Origin: JBEKTW01 sp963727845
Lineage (GTDB): Bacteria > Bacteroidota > Ignavibacteria > UBA10030 > SZUA-254
DNA length: 64,000 bases
Reading direction: 5' to 3'
NCBI GenBank assembly: GCA_963727845.1
Contig: CAVSHI010000006.1
Coordinates: 124,001-188,000 of the forward strand
Shown here one piece after another: positions 35,576-43,312 of the stretch. Numbering within the stretch: position 1 is the stretch's first letter; each line of letters starts with the position of its first letter. The notes under the pieces were generated by a model that had not been told where the DNA came from, ran no database searches, and was given only the letters and a program-made list of their open reading frames with translations. Made by a program: the position numbers and the translations under genes.

Positions 35576-36798
35576 TGCATTTTCTTACCGAGGTAAAAGA
35601 GGGACTCGTTATCGCGTTCCGTGCCATCCGGGCGAACAAGATGCGCTCGGTGCTCACGACGCTCGGCATTGTCATCGGCATCGTTTCGGTAACGCTCATG
35701 GCGACGGCGATTGAGGGCCTCAACCGGGCATTTGAGAAAAGCGCATCTGCCTTCGGCTCGAAAGTGCTCTATATCCAGAAATGGCCGTGGGTGGGGGACA
35801 ATGATTGGTGGAAGTACCGTAACCGCAGAGATATGAAGCTGGAGTACGCGGACTATATTTCTCGCCATGCGACTCTCGCCGATGCAATCGCTCCGGACGC
35901 AACCACGACCAAGGATTGCCGTTACGGTTCGCGTTCCATGCTGAATGCGTTTGTCACGGGAACGACATCCGCGTACCAGGAGGCGTCGGGAACAACAATC
36001 CAGGACGGAAGATTTTTCTCGCAGGAAGAATCCGACGGAGGCCGTCCGGTGTGCGCCATCGGCGCCAACGTCGCCGAGCAGTTGTTTCCGTCCGTCGACC
36101 CCATCGGACAGACGATTACCGTCGGAGGTTACCCGTACAAGGTCCTCGCCGTCTTTGAAAAACAGGGCGGTCTCTTCGGCGATTTTACATCCGACAACCG
36201 GGTTTTCATGCCCATCAACTCCTTCATGAGCCACTTTGGCCAGCGGCATTACGTGACGCTCAACGTCCGCGTTGCGAAAGATGCGGACCTCGACGATGCG
36301 AAGGAGGAACTCCGCGGGATTATGCGCAAAGCCCGCCGTCTTCAGCCGGGCCAGGAAGACGATTTCAGCATTAACGAGCAGGAGCTGCTCACCCAGGTTT
36401 TCGGCGCCATGACCGCGGTAATCGCCGGCGTTGGCTTCTTTATTACGGGGTTGTCTCTGTTCGTTGGCGGTATCGGAATAATGAACATCATGTACGTTTC
36501 CGTGACCGAGCGGACAAGGGAGATCGGCGTCCGGAAGGCCATCGGAGCGCGCCGCAGGACGATCCTTCTCCAGTTCCTGGTGGAATCGGCTCTCATCTGT
36601 CTCATCGGCGGCCTGATCGGGCTTGCGATTTCGTATCCGCTCAGTCTGATTGCGGACCAGGTTCTCCCGACCGCCATGCCTCTGTCCGTGGTTTTTCTCG
36701 CAATTGGAGTCTCACTCCTCGTCGGCGTCATTTCCGGATTCCTGCCGGCCTACCGGGCTTCCAAGATGGATCCCGTCGAAGCCCTTCGCTACGAATAG
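35575..36798 (+). CDS. MacB/FtsX-type ABC permease 1
   Basis: A 407-residue inner-membrane permease with the FtsX fold. One N-terminal helix (MRSVLTTLGIVIGIVSVTLMATAIEGL, residues 22-48) is followed by a large periplasmic MacB_PCD domain and three C-terminal helices (VIAGVGFFITGLSLFVGGIGIMNIMYVS, ALICLIGGLIGLAIS and VVFLAIGVSLLVGVISGFLPAYRA). The conserved SVTERTREIGVRKAIGARRRTI coupling segment contacts the ATPase. It differs from the next two permeases in the periplasmic part (for example RNRRDMKLEYADYISRHATL), so it is not a recent duplicate of them and may form heterodimers with one of them. Confidence 0.93.
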   Translation: MHFLTEVKEGLVIAFRAIRANKMRSVLTTLGIVIGIVSVTLMATAIEGLNRAFEKSASAFGSKVLYIQKWPWVGDNDWWKYRNRRDMKLEYADYISRHATLADAIAPDATTTKDCRYGSRSMLNAFVTGTTSAYQEASGTTIQDGRFFSQEESDGGRPVCAIGANVAEQLFPSVDPIGQTITVGGYPYKVLAVFEKQGGLFGDFTSDNRVFMPINSFMSHFGQRHYVTLNVRVAKDADLDDAKEELRGIMRKARRLQPGQEDDFSINEQELLTQVFGAMTAVIAGVGFFITGLSLFVGGIGIMNIMYVSVTERTREIGVRKAIGARRRTILLQFLVESALICLIGGLIGLAISYPLSLIADQVLPTAMPLSVVFLAIGVSLLVGVISGFLPAYRASKMDPVEALRYE

Positions 36799-36805
36799 AG
36801 GTCAT

Positions 36806-38065
36806 ATGCACCGCGCCATCGAGACGGCCTTACTCGAGATCAGGGAGAGCTTTATGATGGCATTGGCTGCCCTCAAGACGAACAAGCTCCGTTCTCTGCT
36901 CACACTTCTCGGCATAGCAGTCGGAGTTTTTTCCATCATCGGCGTTATGACTGCCATGGGCGTGCTTATCAACAGTATCCAGGGGGAAATGAGCGCGCTG
37001 GGCGCCAACACATTCCAGATTCAAAAATACCCAATGTTCCAGATGGGGAACGCGCAGAATCAAGCCAAGCTCCGAAACAGAAGGGACATAACGTTTGAGC
37101 AGGGCCTCAGGGTAAAGGAAAATGCGACCCTTGCCGCGGCCGTCGGCATGTTCTGTTCCGATTTCGGCAAGGTCGTTGCCACGCCGAGGGGCGACAAAAC
37201 AAATCCGAATGTCTCAATCAGCGGCAGGGATATTGAGGGATTCACGGCAAACAGTTGGACTATCGGCGAAGGCAGACTTTTCAGCACGACCGAGCTCGCT
37301 TCGGCAAAGCCAGTCATTGTCCTCGGGATCGATGTCGCCAAGAAGCTCTTTCCCAAGATTTATCCGATCGGCCAGATTGTGAGGATCGACGGACGGGAAT
37401 ACGAGGTCGTCGGAGTTGTCCAGCCGCGAGGTTCGATGTTGGGAGGAGATAACGACTACTTCGTCGTCATTCCCATTACAACGTTCTTCGAAGTGTACGG
37501 ACGGAATCAGAATGTTGCCATCAAGGTTGTAGCGCCCGGGTCCGATTCCTACGAAGATTGCATGGACCAGGTCCGCGGCATCCTCCGGGGCGTCAGGCAT
37601 GTCGCGCCGGGTCTGGACGATGACTTCTTCATCTGGTCGAACGATTCAGTGATGGAACAATTCAACGACCTCACGAAGTATGTGAGGCTTGGAATTCTGC
37701 TCGTGAGCGCGATTGCTCTCCTTGCGGCCGGCGTCGGCATTATGAATATAATGCTCGTCTCAGTGACCGAACGAACCCGTGAAATCGGAATCCGTAAGGC
37801 AGTCGGCGCAAGGAAGAATCACATCCTGACGCAGTTCATCCTTGAGGCGGTTCTTGTGAGCGAGCTGGGGGGGGTGATCGGCATCATTCTCGGACTCATT
37901 GCAGGAAACGTGATCGCTCTGTTTATGAAGGTTTCCCCAGTCATACCCCTCGATTGGGTGGCAATTGGATTCGGTTCCTGTACGCTCGTCGGGGTCGTTT
38001 TCGGGGTGTACCCCGCCTGGAAGGCAGCCAGCCTGGACCCCATCGAATCGTTACGGTACGAATAG
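36806..38065 (+). CDS. MacB/FtsX-type ABC permease 2
   Basis: A 419-residue permease of the same fold (N-terminal helix LLGIAVGVFSIIGVMTAMGVLI, periplasmic domain, C-terminal helices with SVTERTREIGIRKAVGARKNH). I start it at the ATG at 36806, 7 bases after the stop of permease 1; a longer reading upstream overlaps that gene. Its periplasmic domain and the region after the first helix closely resemble permease 3 (shared stretches include LLGIAVGVFSII and GLRVKENATLAAAVG versus GLAVKQRATMAIAVG), which shows a local duplication. It may be half of an obligate permease pair with permease 3. Confidence 0.9.
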   Translation: MHRAIETALLEIRESFMMALAALKTNKLRSLLTLLGIAVGVFSIIGVMTAMGVLINSIQGEMSALGANTFQIQKYPMFQMGNAQNQAKLRNRRDITFEQGLRVKENATLAAAVGMFCSDFGKVVATPRGDKTNPNVSISGRDIEGFTANSWTIGEGRLFSTTELASAKPVIVLGIDVAKKLFPKIYPIGQIVRIDGREYEVVGVVQPRGSMLGGDNDYFVVIPITTFFEVYGRNQNVAIKVVAPGSDSYEDCMDQVRGILRGVRHVAPGLDDDFFIWSNDSVMEQFNDLTKYVRLGILLVSAIALLAAGVGIMNIMLVSVTERTREIGIRKAVGARKNHILTQFILEAVLVSELGGVIGIILGLIAGNVIALFMKVSPVIPLDWVAIGFGSCTLVGVVFGVYPAWKAASLDPIESLRYE

Positions 38066-38080
38066 GACAGCGGTGAACTC

Positions 38081-39340
38081 GTGATCCGTGTTGCGGAAAC
38101 AATCGCGTATGAAGTGCGGGAGAGCCTCATCATGGCGCTCAACGCTCTGCGTACCAACAAGCTGCGTTCGATTCTGACCCTACTGGGAATCGCCGTAGGA
38201 GTGTTCTCCATCATCGCGGTCATGACGGCCATGGGTGTGCTCATGAACAGCATTGAAGACGGTCTGACCCAGCTGGGTGCGAACACTTTCCAGATTCAGC
38301 GATTCCCCGAATTTCAGTCGGGAGGTCCGCGGGAACGGGCTAAGTTGCGAAATCGGAAAAAAATCCGGTACGCTCAGGGTTTGGCGGTAAAACAGCGGGC
38401 GACCATGGCTATCGCCGTGGGGCTTGAGGCCGGGACCGGCGGTAAGGAGGTTGCGACCCCCGGCGGTCTCAAGACGAATCCCAACGTTGAACTGATGGGC
38501 GAGGATGTCGACGGCTTTACGACAAATAACTGGACAGTAAGCGAAGGCCGTATCTACAGCAACGATGAAGTAAACGACTCAAAACATGTGGCTGTCATCG
38601 GCGCGGCCGTCGTCCAAAAGATTTTCCCCAGATCCGACCCCGTCGGACAGACGATTCGCATCGACGGTCAGGAATACCAGGTTGTCGGGGTGAACGAGTC
38701 GAAAGGGCAGATGCTCGGCGGAAACCAGGACTATTTTGTCGCTATTCCGCTGACGACGTTGTTCGAGGTTTATGGGGAAGACCGGGATATTCACATTATG
38801 GTGCAGGCGGCGAGCAAGGAAGTCTACGATGATTGCATTGAGCAGGTGCGGGGAATCATGCGGGCCTCCCGCCATGTCGCACCCGGCGACCCCGACGACT
38901 TCTACATCTTTTCCAACGACTCGCTCATCGAGACCTTCAACGATCTGACGAAATACGTGCGGCTCGGCATCATGCTTATCAGCGCAATTGCTCTGATCGC
39001 CGCCGGCGTGGGAATCATGAACATCATGCTGGTCTCCGTGACCGAGCGGACAAGGGAGATCGGTATCCGGAAAGCGATCGGAGCGCGCAAGAACAATATC
39101 CTGGCCCAGTTTATCATGGAAGCGGTAATGTTGAGCGAAATGGGAGGGATCATCGGTATCATCCTCGGCATCCTCGCGGGAAATGTCGCGGCGCTGCTTC
39201 TCAAAGTCCCCCCTGTGATTCCATTTGATTGGGCGGCAATCGGCTTCATCATTTGCTCGCTCATCGGCATAGTCTTTGGAGTGTATCCGGCCTGGAAAGC
39301 CTCCAACCTCGACCCGATCGAATCACTGAGGTATGAATAG
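38081..39340 (+). CDS. MacB/FtsX-type ABC permease 3, GTG start
   Basis: A 419-residue paralogue of permease 2 (MNSIEDGLTQLGANTFQIQRFPEF versus INSIQGEMSALGANTFQIQKYPMF), with the same helices and SVTERTREIGIRKAIGARKNN segment. The GTG at 38081 has AGGACAG-type purine-rich sequence upstream and gives the same N-terminal helix pattern as its paralogue. It is the last gene of the operon; the 68-base gap after it is a short-word repeat tract rather than a clear terminator. Confidence 0.9.
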   Translation: MIRVAETIAYEVRESLIMALNALRTNKLRSILTLLGIAVGVFSIIAVMTAMGVLMNSIEDGLTQLGANTFQIQRFPEFQSGGPRERAKLRNRKKIRYAQGLAVKQRATMAIAVGLEAGTGGKEVATPGGLKTNPNVELMGEDVDGFTTNNWTVSEGRIYSNDEVNDSKHVAVIGAAVVQKIFPRSDPVGQTIRIDGQEYQVVGVNESKGQMLGGNQDYFVAIPLTTLFEVYGEDRDIHIMVQAASKEVYDDCIEQVRGIMRASRHVAPGDPDDFYIFSNDSLIETFNDLTKYVRLGIMLISAIALIAAGVGIMNIMLVSVTERTREIGIRKAIGARKNNILAQFIMEAVMLSEMGGIIGIILGILAGNVAALLLKVPPVIPFDWAAIGFIICSLIGIVFGVYPAWKASNLDPIESLRYE

Positions 39341-39408
39341 CTATTAGCCCTTAGCTATTGGCCCTGAGCCGAAAGGCCAACAGCCAAAAGCTAATAGCCA
39401 AAGGCCAA
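39341..39408. repeat. Short-word repeat tract between convergent genes
   Basis: Words of the form CTATTAGCC, TTAGCTATTGGCC, AAGCTAATAGCC and AAAGGCC repeat through the gap. Related wording (GCTAAAGGCTAATAGC) is at 24412-24434. Confidence 0.65.
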
Positions 39409-41118
39409 TCAGTCCTTCATCCTCATTCCCTGTTCCTCATAACTGAAGATCCATCCGGCGAGTTTCCCCGGGACAATAGCCTCAAAATTCTCCCAGTACT
39501 CGCGGGTGTACATATACCGTGAACTCGTATCGCTCGACGGAATCTCCTCGGCCATCCGGACGATTTCCTTGAAGCGGGATTTCCAGAGCTCCATATTTTC
39601 AATCCGCAAATCAACCCATCCGTCGTGCGCCCAGAGGTTTATCTTTTTCGGAGAGATTTGAATTTCATTCTCACCCTGGAATGGAGGAATCTTGATCGTA
39701 TCGCTCCGTAGGAGCGTTTTACCGTCGGGCAGGAGTATGGGAATTCCGATGGAGATTATTCGGGCACGCAGGTCGCGGTCTTTCTGCACTTCGGCGAGAA
39801 GTTTCCTGGACAGCGTGGAAGTTCGGGTGCCGGCGACAGTTTTCATGTCGTGGAAACAGAGTCTCAGAAGATATGCCTCGTACAATAGTTTAGAAAGCCG
39901 GGGCGGTCCCAGGACCTCAAACGCAATGCTGTCGACTCCGTGCCTCCGCTCCAGGTCGGCCATTGCCTTGTGTGCGCTCTCGAACAAATAGCCGGCCCTG
40001 TACGTCGGGGCGAGGGTTGCGTTGTCCAGCGCATTGATGATGTCGTGCCCCGTGTTCCCGCCTTTGATCTCATAAATTGCGCTCTCCGCAATTTCCTCTG
40101 CGGTGACGAATTCCATCTGGCCGGGAGTCGCGATCGCCTGAAATTCGCCGTGGGAGAAAATTCCGTTTTCTCCCGTGTCGATGAAAACGGATTTGAGCGT
40201 CTTGTGAAGCGGGGCGGCAAATTCCTTCATTCGGATGCGCAGGATGCCGCTCAGTTTGACAGCCTTCGCCGGGGGACAGTCGACGAGTTCGATCGGTTTC
40301 CCGCGCCGTTTCACTTCGCCGTAGCTTACCCTTTTCCATGCAATCGCCGCCGTTGGTTTGATTTCCTTCGTGATGGGGGCATCCGGCGTTCGACCCATGA
40401 GGAACAGCAGCATGGTATGCGCTCCGGCCACAGCAGACTTGCTCAGCAGAACGCTCGAAGGCCGTTCCTCGCTGTGGGTGTAGGGGATGTTCAATCCCAT
40501 CCCGCCGGTGCCGCTGGTTCCGATCTTGACATAGATGCTCGTCTTGCTGGCATGCATCGAGCGGTAAAGAAGCTGGACGTGTCGGATGAGCTGCGGGGTA
40601 TAGAGTGTGCAGAGAAGACGTTCGGTTGCAGCAAAAACCTCGTCGACATTGTGCGCCGACCTTGCTTTTTTCATCTGCCGCAGCGTATCCCGCGCGCCCT
40701 GGAAAATGTCCTGGTAGGCGATGGCGGTCGCCGAATTGATGCTGTCGATAATGATGTCGGGCTTGAATTCATTGATGAGCTGAAAAATCGATGAGCGCTG
40801 GAGAACGACTTCGGTCAGCTCGTCCAGCACGTCTTCAATCATCATGGAACGGGTGCGGTCGTTCGTCAGAATTTCGTCCCTGCTCTTGTCCTTGAGCTGA
40901 TGGCGCACGAAGATATTCCCCCACCACGGAACAAAAAAGGCCTTGCCGAGTTTCGGGAATTCTTTTCGCAGTTCGGCGACGGCTTCCTCCGCCTCGGAGC
41001 GCTGGAGGGACGTGACGATGAGTTTCTTCGGCTGCTCCTCAACGAGCTTGCGGCATATGGCAGAGCCAACCAATCCCCATCCCCCCAGGACGAGCACGGT
41101 GCGATTCCTTATGTCCAT
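39409..41118 (-). CDS. Large SDR/Rossmann-fold protein of unknown function
   Basis: A 569-residue protein with an N-terminal NAD(P)-binding fold: VLVLGGWGLVGSAICRKL (residues 8-25, GxxGxxG type) and KPDIIIDSINSATAIAYQDIF. The remaining 400 residues (for example YVKIGTSGTGGMGLNIPYTHSEE and FGPPRLSKLLYEAYLL) do not match a family I can name. The glycine loop suggests a dehydrogenase, epimerase or short-chain-reductase relative, but no SDR Tyr-x3-Lys catalytic pair can be placed with confidence. It lies 3 bases after the ybjQ-like gene in a minus-strand group with a lipoprotein, and there is no clue to its substrate. Confidence 0.7.
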   Translation of the reverse strand: MDIRNRTVLVLGGWGLVGSAICRKLVEEQPKKLIVTSLQRSEAEEAVAELRKEFPKLGKAFFVPWWGNIFVRHQLKDKSRDEILTNDRTRSMMIEDVLDELTEVVLQRSSIFQLINEFKPDIIIDSINSATAIAYQDIFQGARDTLRQMKKARSAHNVDEVFAATERLLCTLYTPQLIRHVQLLYRSMHASKTSIYVKIGTSGTGGMGLNIPYTHSEERPSSVLLSKSAVAGAHTMLLFLMGRTPDAPITKEIKPTAAIAWKRVSYGEVKRRGKPIELVDCPPAKAVKLSGILRIRMKEFAAPLHKTLKSVFIDTGENGIFSHGEFQAIATPGQMEFVTAEEIAESAIYEIKGGNTGHDIINALDNATLAPTYRAGYLFESAHKAMADLERRHGVDSIAFEVLGPPRLSKLLYEAYLLRLCFHDMKTVAGTRTSTLSRKLLAEVQKDRDLRARIISIGIPILLPDGKTLLRSDTIKIPPFQGENEIQISPKKINLWAHDGWVDLRIENMELWKSRFKEIVRMAEEIPSSDTSSRYMYTREYWENFEAIVPGKLAGWIFSYEEQGMRMKD

Positions 41119-41121
41119 GGG

Positions 41122-41451
41122 TTATACCTTCTCGACAACAACGGCGGTCCCGTAGGCGAGAACCTCGGTAATGCCTGCCGAGATTTCGTTCGCATCGTAC
41201 CGCATGCCGAGGATGGCATTCGCTCCGAGTTCCTGCGCGTGCAGGATCATGATCTCGAACGCCTCTTCACGGGCTTTTTCGCAAAGCTCCTGGTAGAGCG
41301 AAATGCGTCCCCCGAAGAGTGTCTGAAAACCAGCTCCGATGTTCCCGATGATGGAACGTGAACGAACAGTGATCCCCCGGACAAGGCCCAGATTCTTTGC
41401 AACCCGGTACCCGTCGAGTGTGAATGTTGTTGTGACCGCGCGACGATCCAT
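41122..41451 (-). CDS. YbjQ/UPF0145 family protein
   Basis: A 109-residue protein of the UPF0145 (DUF74) family, a small pentameric fold. The conserved wording is LDGYRVAKNLGLVRGITVRSRSI...GAGFQTLFGGR...AREEAFEIMILHAQELGANAILGMRYDAN...EVLAYGTAVVVEKV. Members of this family are annotated as putative heavy-metal-binding proteins, but no metal role is shown by this sequence. It starts 10 bases after the upstream lipoprotein stop and ends 3 bases before the Rossmann-fold gene, so the three are probably one transcript. Confidence 0.88.
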   Translation of the reverse strand: MDRRAVTTTFTLDGYRVAKNLGLVRGITVRSRSIIGNIGAGFQTLFGGRISLYQELCEKAREEAFEIMILHAQELGANAILGMRYDANEISAGITEVLAYGTAVVVEKV

Positions 41452-41461
41452 AGTTTTTCAC

Positions 41462-42460
41462 TTATTTGAATTTTATTGAATTAATGCTTTTTTCGAATGT
41501 TGTGAAATAGATATCCTTCTGCGGTGCGAACCAGTTGAGAGTGATACGAACAACCTTGTCGTTCTTCACGACAAAATACGCGCGACTGTTGACGTCTTTT
41601 ATCGATGGGGAATAATCTCCCCAGTGGCATTTGTTCCCGTCAATCGTGGATTCGCCGCTGTTGCTTAGCTTGTATCTGCCTTTGTTTTGTTCCCACACTT
41701 TATCAACCGTGAGTTTCTTTGCTCCAAACACGTCGATGTGGATACTGCAATCCTGCCTGTCTGCGCGCATTTCCATCACGAGGTCTTTATCTCCTTTGTT
41801 CTGCGGGACAAAGTTCAGATTATCGGGGTATTGGATCGTGAAGAAATCGCACGCGTACTTATCGAGATTCGTCGAGGGCTGCCACACATCGGATTTTTTC
41901 GCAACGACCACAGGCAACTCGAACGACGCCTGCATCGCGTCGAACACAAGTGCATGTGCGTTGTATTGCTCGCCGTATCCGGCAAAGTCCAGCTTGTAGA
42001 GTGCCGTATCCCCGGGGACGAATATCTCGTATCCCTGGATGTTTGTCTTTTGGGTCACCCGGATGGAATATGAAACTTTCGTGGCTTGCTTGCCGCCAAC
42101 CGTAACCTGTACGTCGGGTTGAAGTTCAATTCCCTGCCAGGTCTGTTTCAAATCTTCCTTCGCTGCTTGAATGAGACTGTCGGCTGTTTTGCCCTCGTAC
42201 TTAACGACTTCGGCGACAACCTGCGCACCCTCTTCGCCCGTCCTGGGATCCTGGAATTTGTTTGCGACTTCCTGCGACCTGGTGAAGAGCGCTTTCCCCG
42301 CCGGTCCAAGCTGCAGCCACTCCTTGGGATATTTGATCTTGAAACCATACGCCGGGTCTTTGTAATCGTTCATCTCACCGACTTTGACCTGCTCGAGTTT
42401 CTTCGAACACCCGACGAAAGCGAGCATAAGAACGAGGCACAACGAAAGAACTATTTTCAT
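41462..42460 (-). CDS. Lipoprotein of unknown function
   Basis: A 332-residue lipoprotein. The ATG at 42460 begins MKIVLSLCLVLMLAFVGCSKK, a clean lipobox (AFVGC, Cys18), and AGGGGTGATT lies upstream. The N-terminal half (PAYGFKIKYPKEWLQLGPAGKALFTRSQEV) looks like the PsbP-type/DUF1795 fold that recurs in small secreted proteins, and the second half repeats the pattern (ACDFFTIQYPDNLNFVPQNKG), so the protein is probably two such domains in tandem. I would not assign a role beyond a surface or periplasmic location. Confidence 0.78.
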   Translation of the reverse strand: MKIVLSLCLVLMLAFVGCSKKLEQVKVGEMNDYKDPAYGFKIKYPKEWLQLGPAGKALFTRSQEVANKFQDPRTGEEGAQVVAEVVKYEGKTADSLIQAAKEDLKQTWQGIELQPDVQVTVGGKQATKVSYSIRVTQKTNIQGYEIFVPGDTALYKLDFAGYGEQYNAHALVFDAMQASFELPVVVAKKSDVWQPSTNLDKYACDFFTIQYPDNLNFVPQNKGDKDLVMEMRADRQDCSIHIDVFGAKKLTVDKVWEQNKGRYKLSNSGESTIDGNKCHWGDYSPSIKDVNSRAYFVVKNDKVVRITLNWFAPQKDIYFTTFEKSINSIKFK

Positions 42461-42609
42461 GATGGAATCACCCCTATGAAATTGTGAATATACGTTTGAG
42501 CTAAATGTTGATTTCTGGTCTTGAGATTCGCCGGGAGCGGGACTCTGCCGCCGACACACCGGCAGGATTGACCGTCCAAGCCCGGATTTCTGCCCGAGCG
42601 TCCCGATGA

Positions 42610-43089
42610 TCATTGTCCTCCGGTCCCGCCGTAAACGGCAAGGCCCACGATGAGGATGAGGAGAAGCATAAGGACGAGGTAAAACAAACCGATCTGTTTA
42701 TCATAATCCTTCAATTGTCTGTCAGCGGTTGCCGGAGCTCCGCCCTTCACCATGGTTTGGATCATCGTTCCACGATTCCGGGATTTGACACTGAAGAGCA
42801 GGCCGCTGATGGCCATGATGGCAAAAAAGATGATCTTGGCGGTCAACCAGCCCCTTGAGAAAACGCCCACTTGAAGATTAACCATATTCCCGATGCCCGA
42901 GGCGAGCGTGACAACGATTGCAAGCGGACTGAGTAACCCGATGGGTTTCAATGCGTGCAGCAGAATCGCCTTTGCTTCCAGCGTCGGAGCTTTCCTGTAT
43001 TGCATTTCAAGAATGAAGCCGGCGGTCAGGACCGTCACAAAAAGTCCCATGCCGATAAAATGAAAAAATAGGAAGAGCTGTTGTTCCAT
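42610..43089 (-). CDS. Four-helix membrane protein of unknown function
   Basis: A 159-residue integral membrane protein with about four hydrophobic segments (residues 5-26, 48-68, 85-103 and 135-155) and a basic loop (KSRNRGTMIQTMVKGG). The shape resembles the DUF2269/CopD-like family of small membrane proteins, a weak resemblance. It is transcribed toward the lipoprotein, with a 149-base gap of unremarkable sequence between them, so co-transcription is possible. Nothing in the sequence shows a substrate or cofactor. Confidence 0.7.
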   Translation of the reverse strand: MEQQLFLFFHFIGMGLFVTVLTAGFILEMQYRKAPTLEAKAILLHALKPIGLLSPLAIVVTLASGIGNMVNLQVGVFSRGWLTAKIIFFAIMAISGLLFSVKSRNRGTMIQTMVKGGAPATADRQLKDYDKQIGLFYLVLMLLLILIVGLAVYGGTGGQ

Positions 43090-43312
43090 GAGTTCTTAAA
43101 TCCTGTAGTCGAAAGACATAGCTTGCGAATAACACTCGCCGTCAGGCCCCAAAGCTGCAAACGGACGCTTGAAAGATACAAAAAGTTTTCTTGAGTCTCA
43201 AGCTTCCATCTCATTCCAAATTTCCCGATATTGCTAAATAGGACGTGGTGCGATGAGCGGCCTCAACCGGGCTGGAACCCGTCAAAGTAATCATTTTTTG
43301 AGGAATAGAGCA

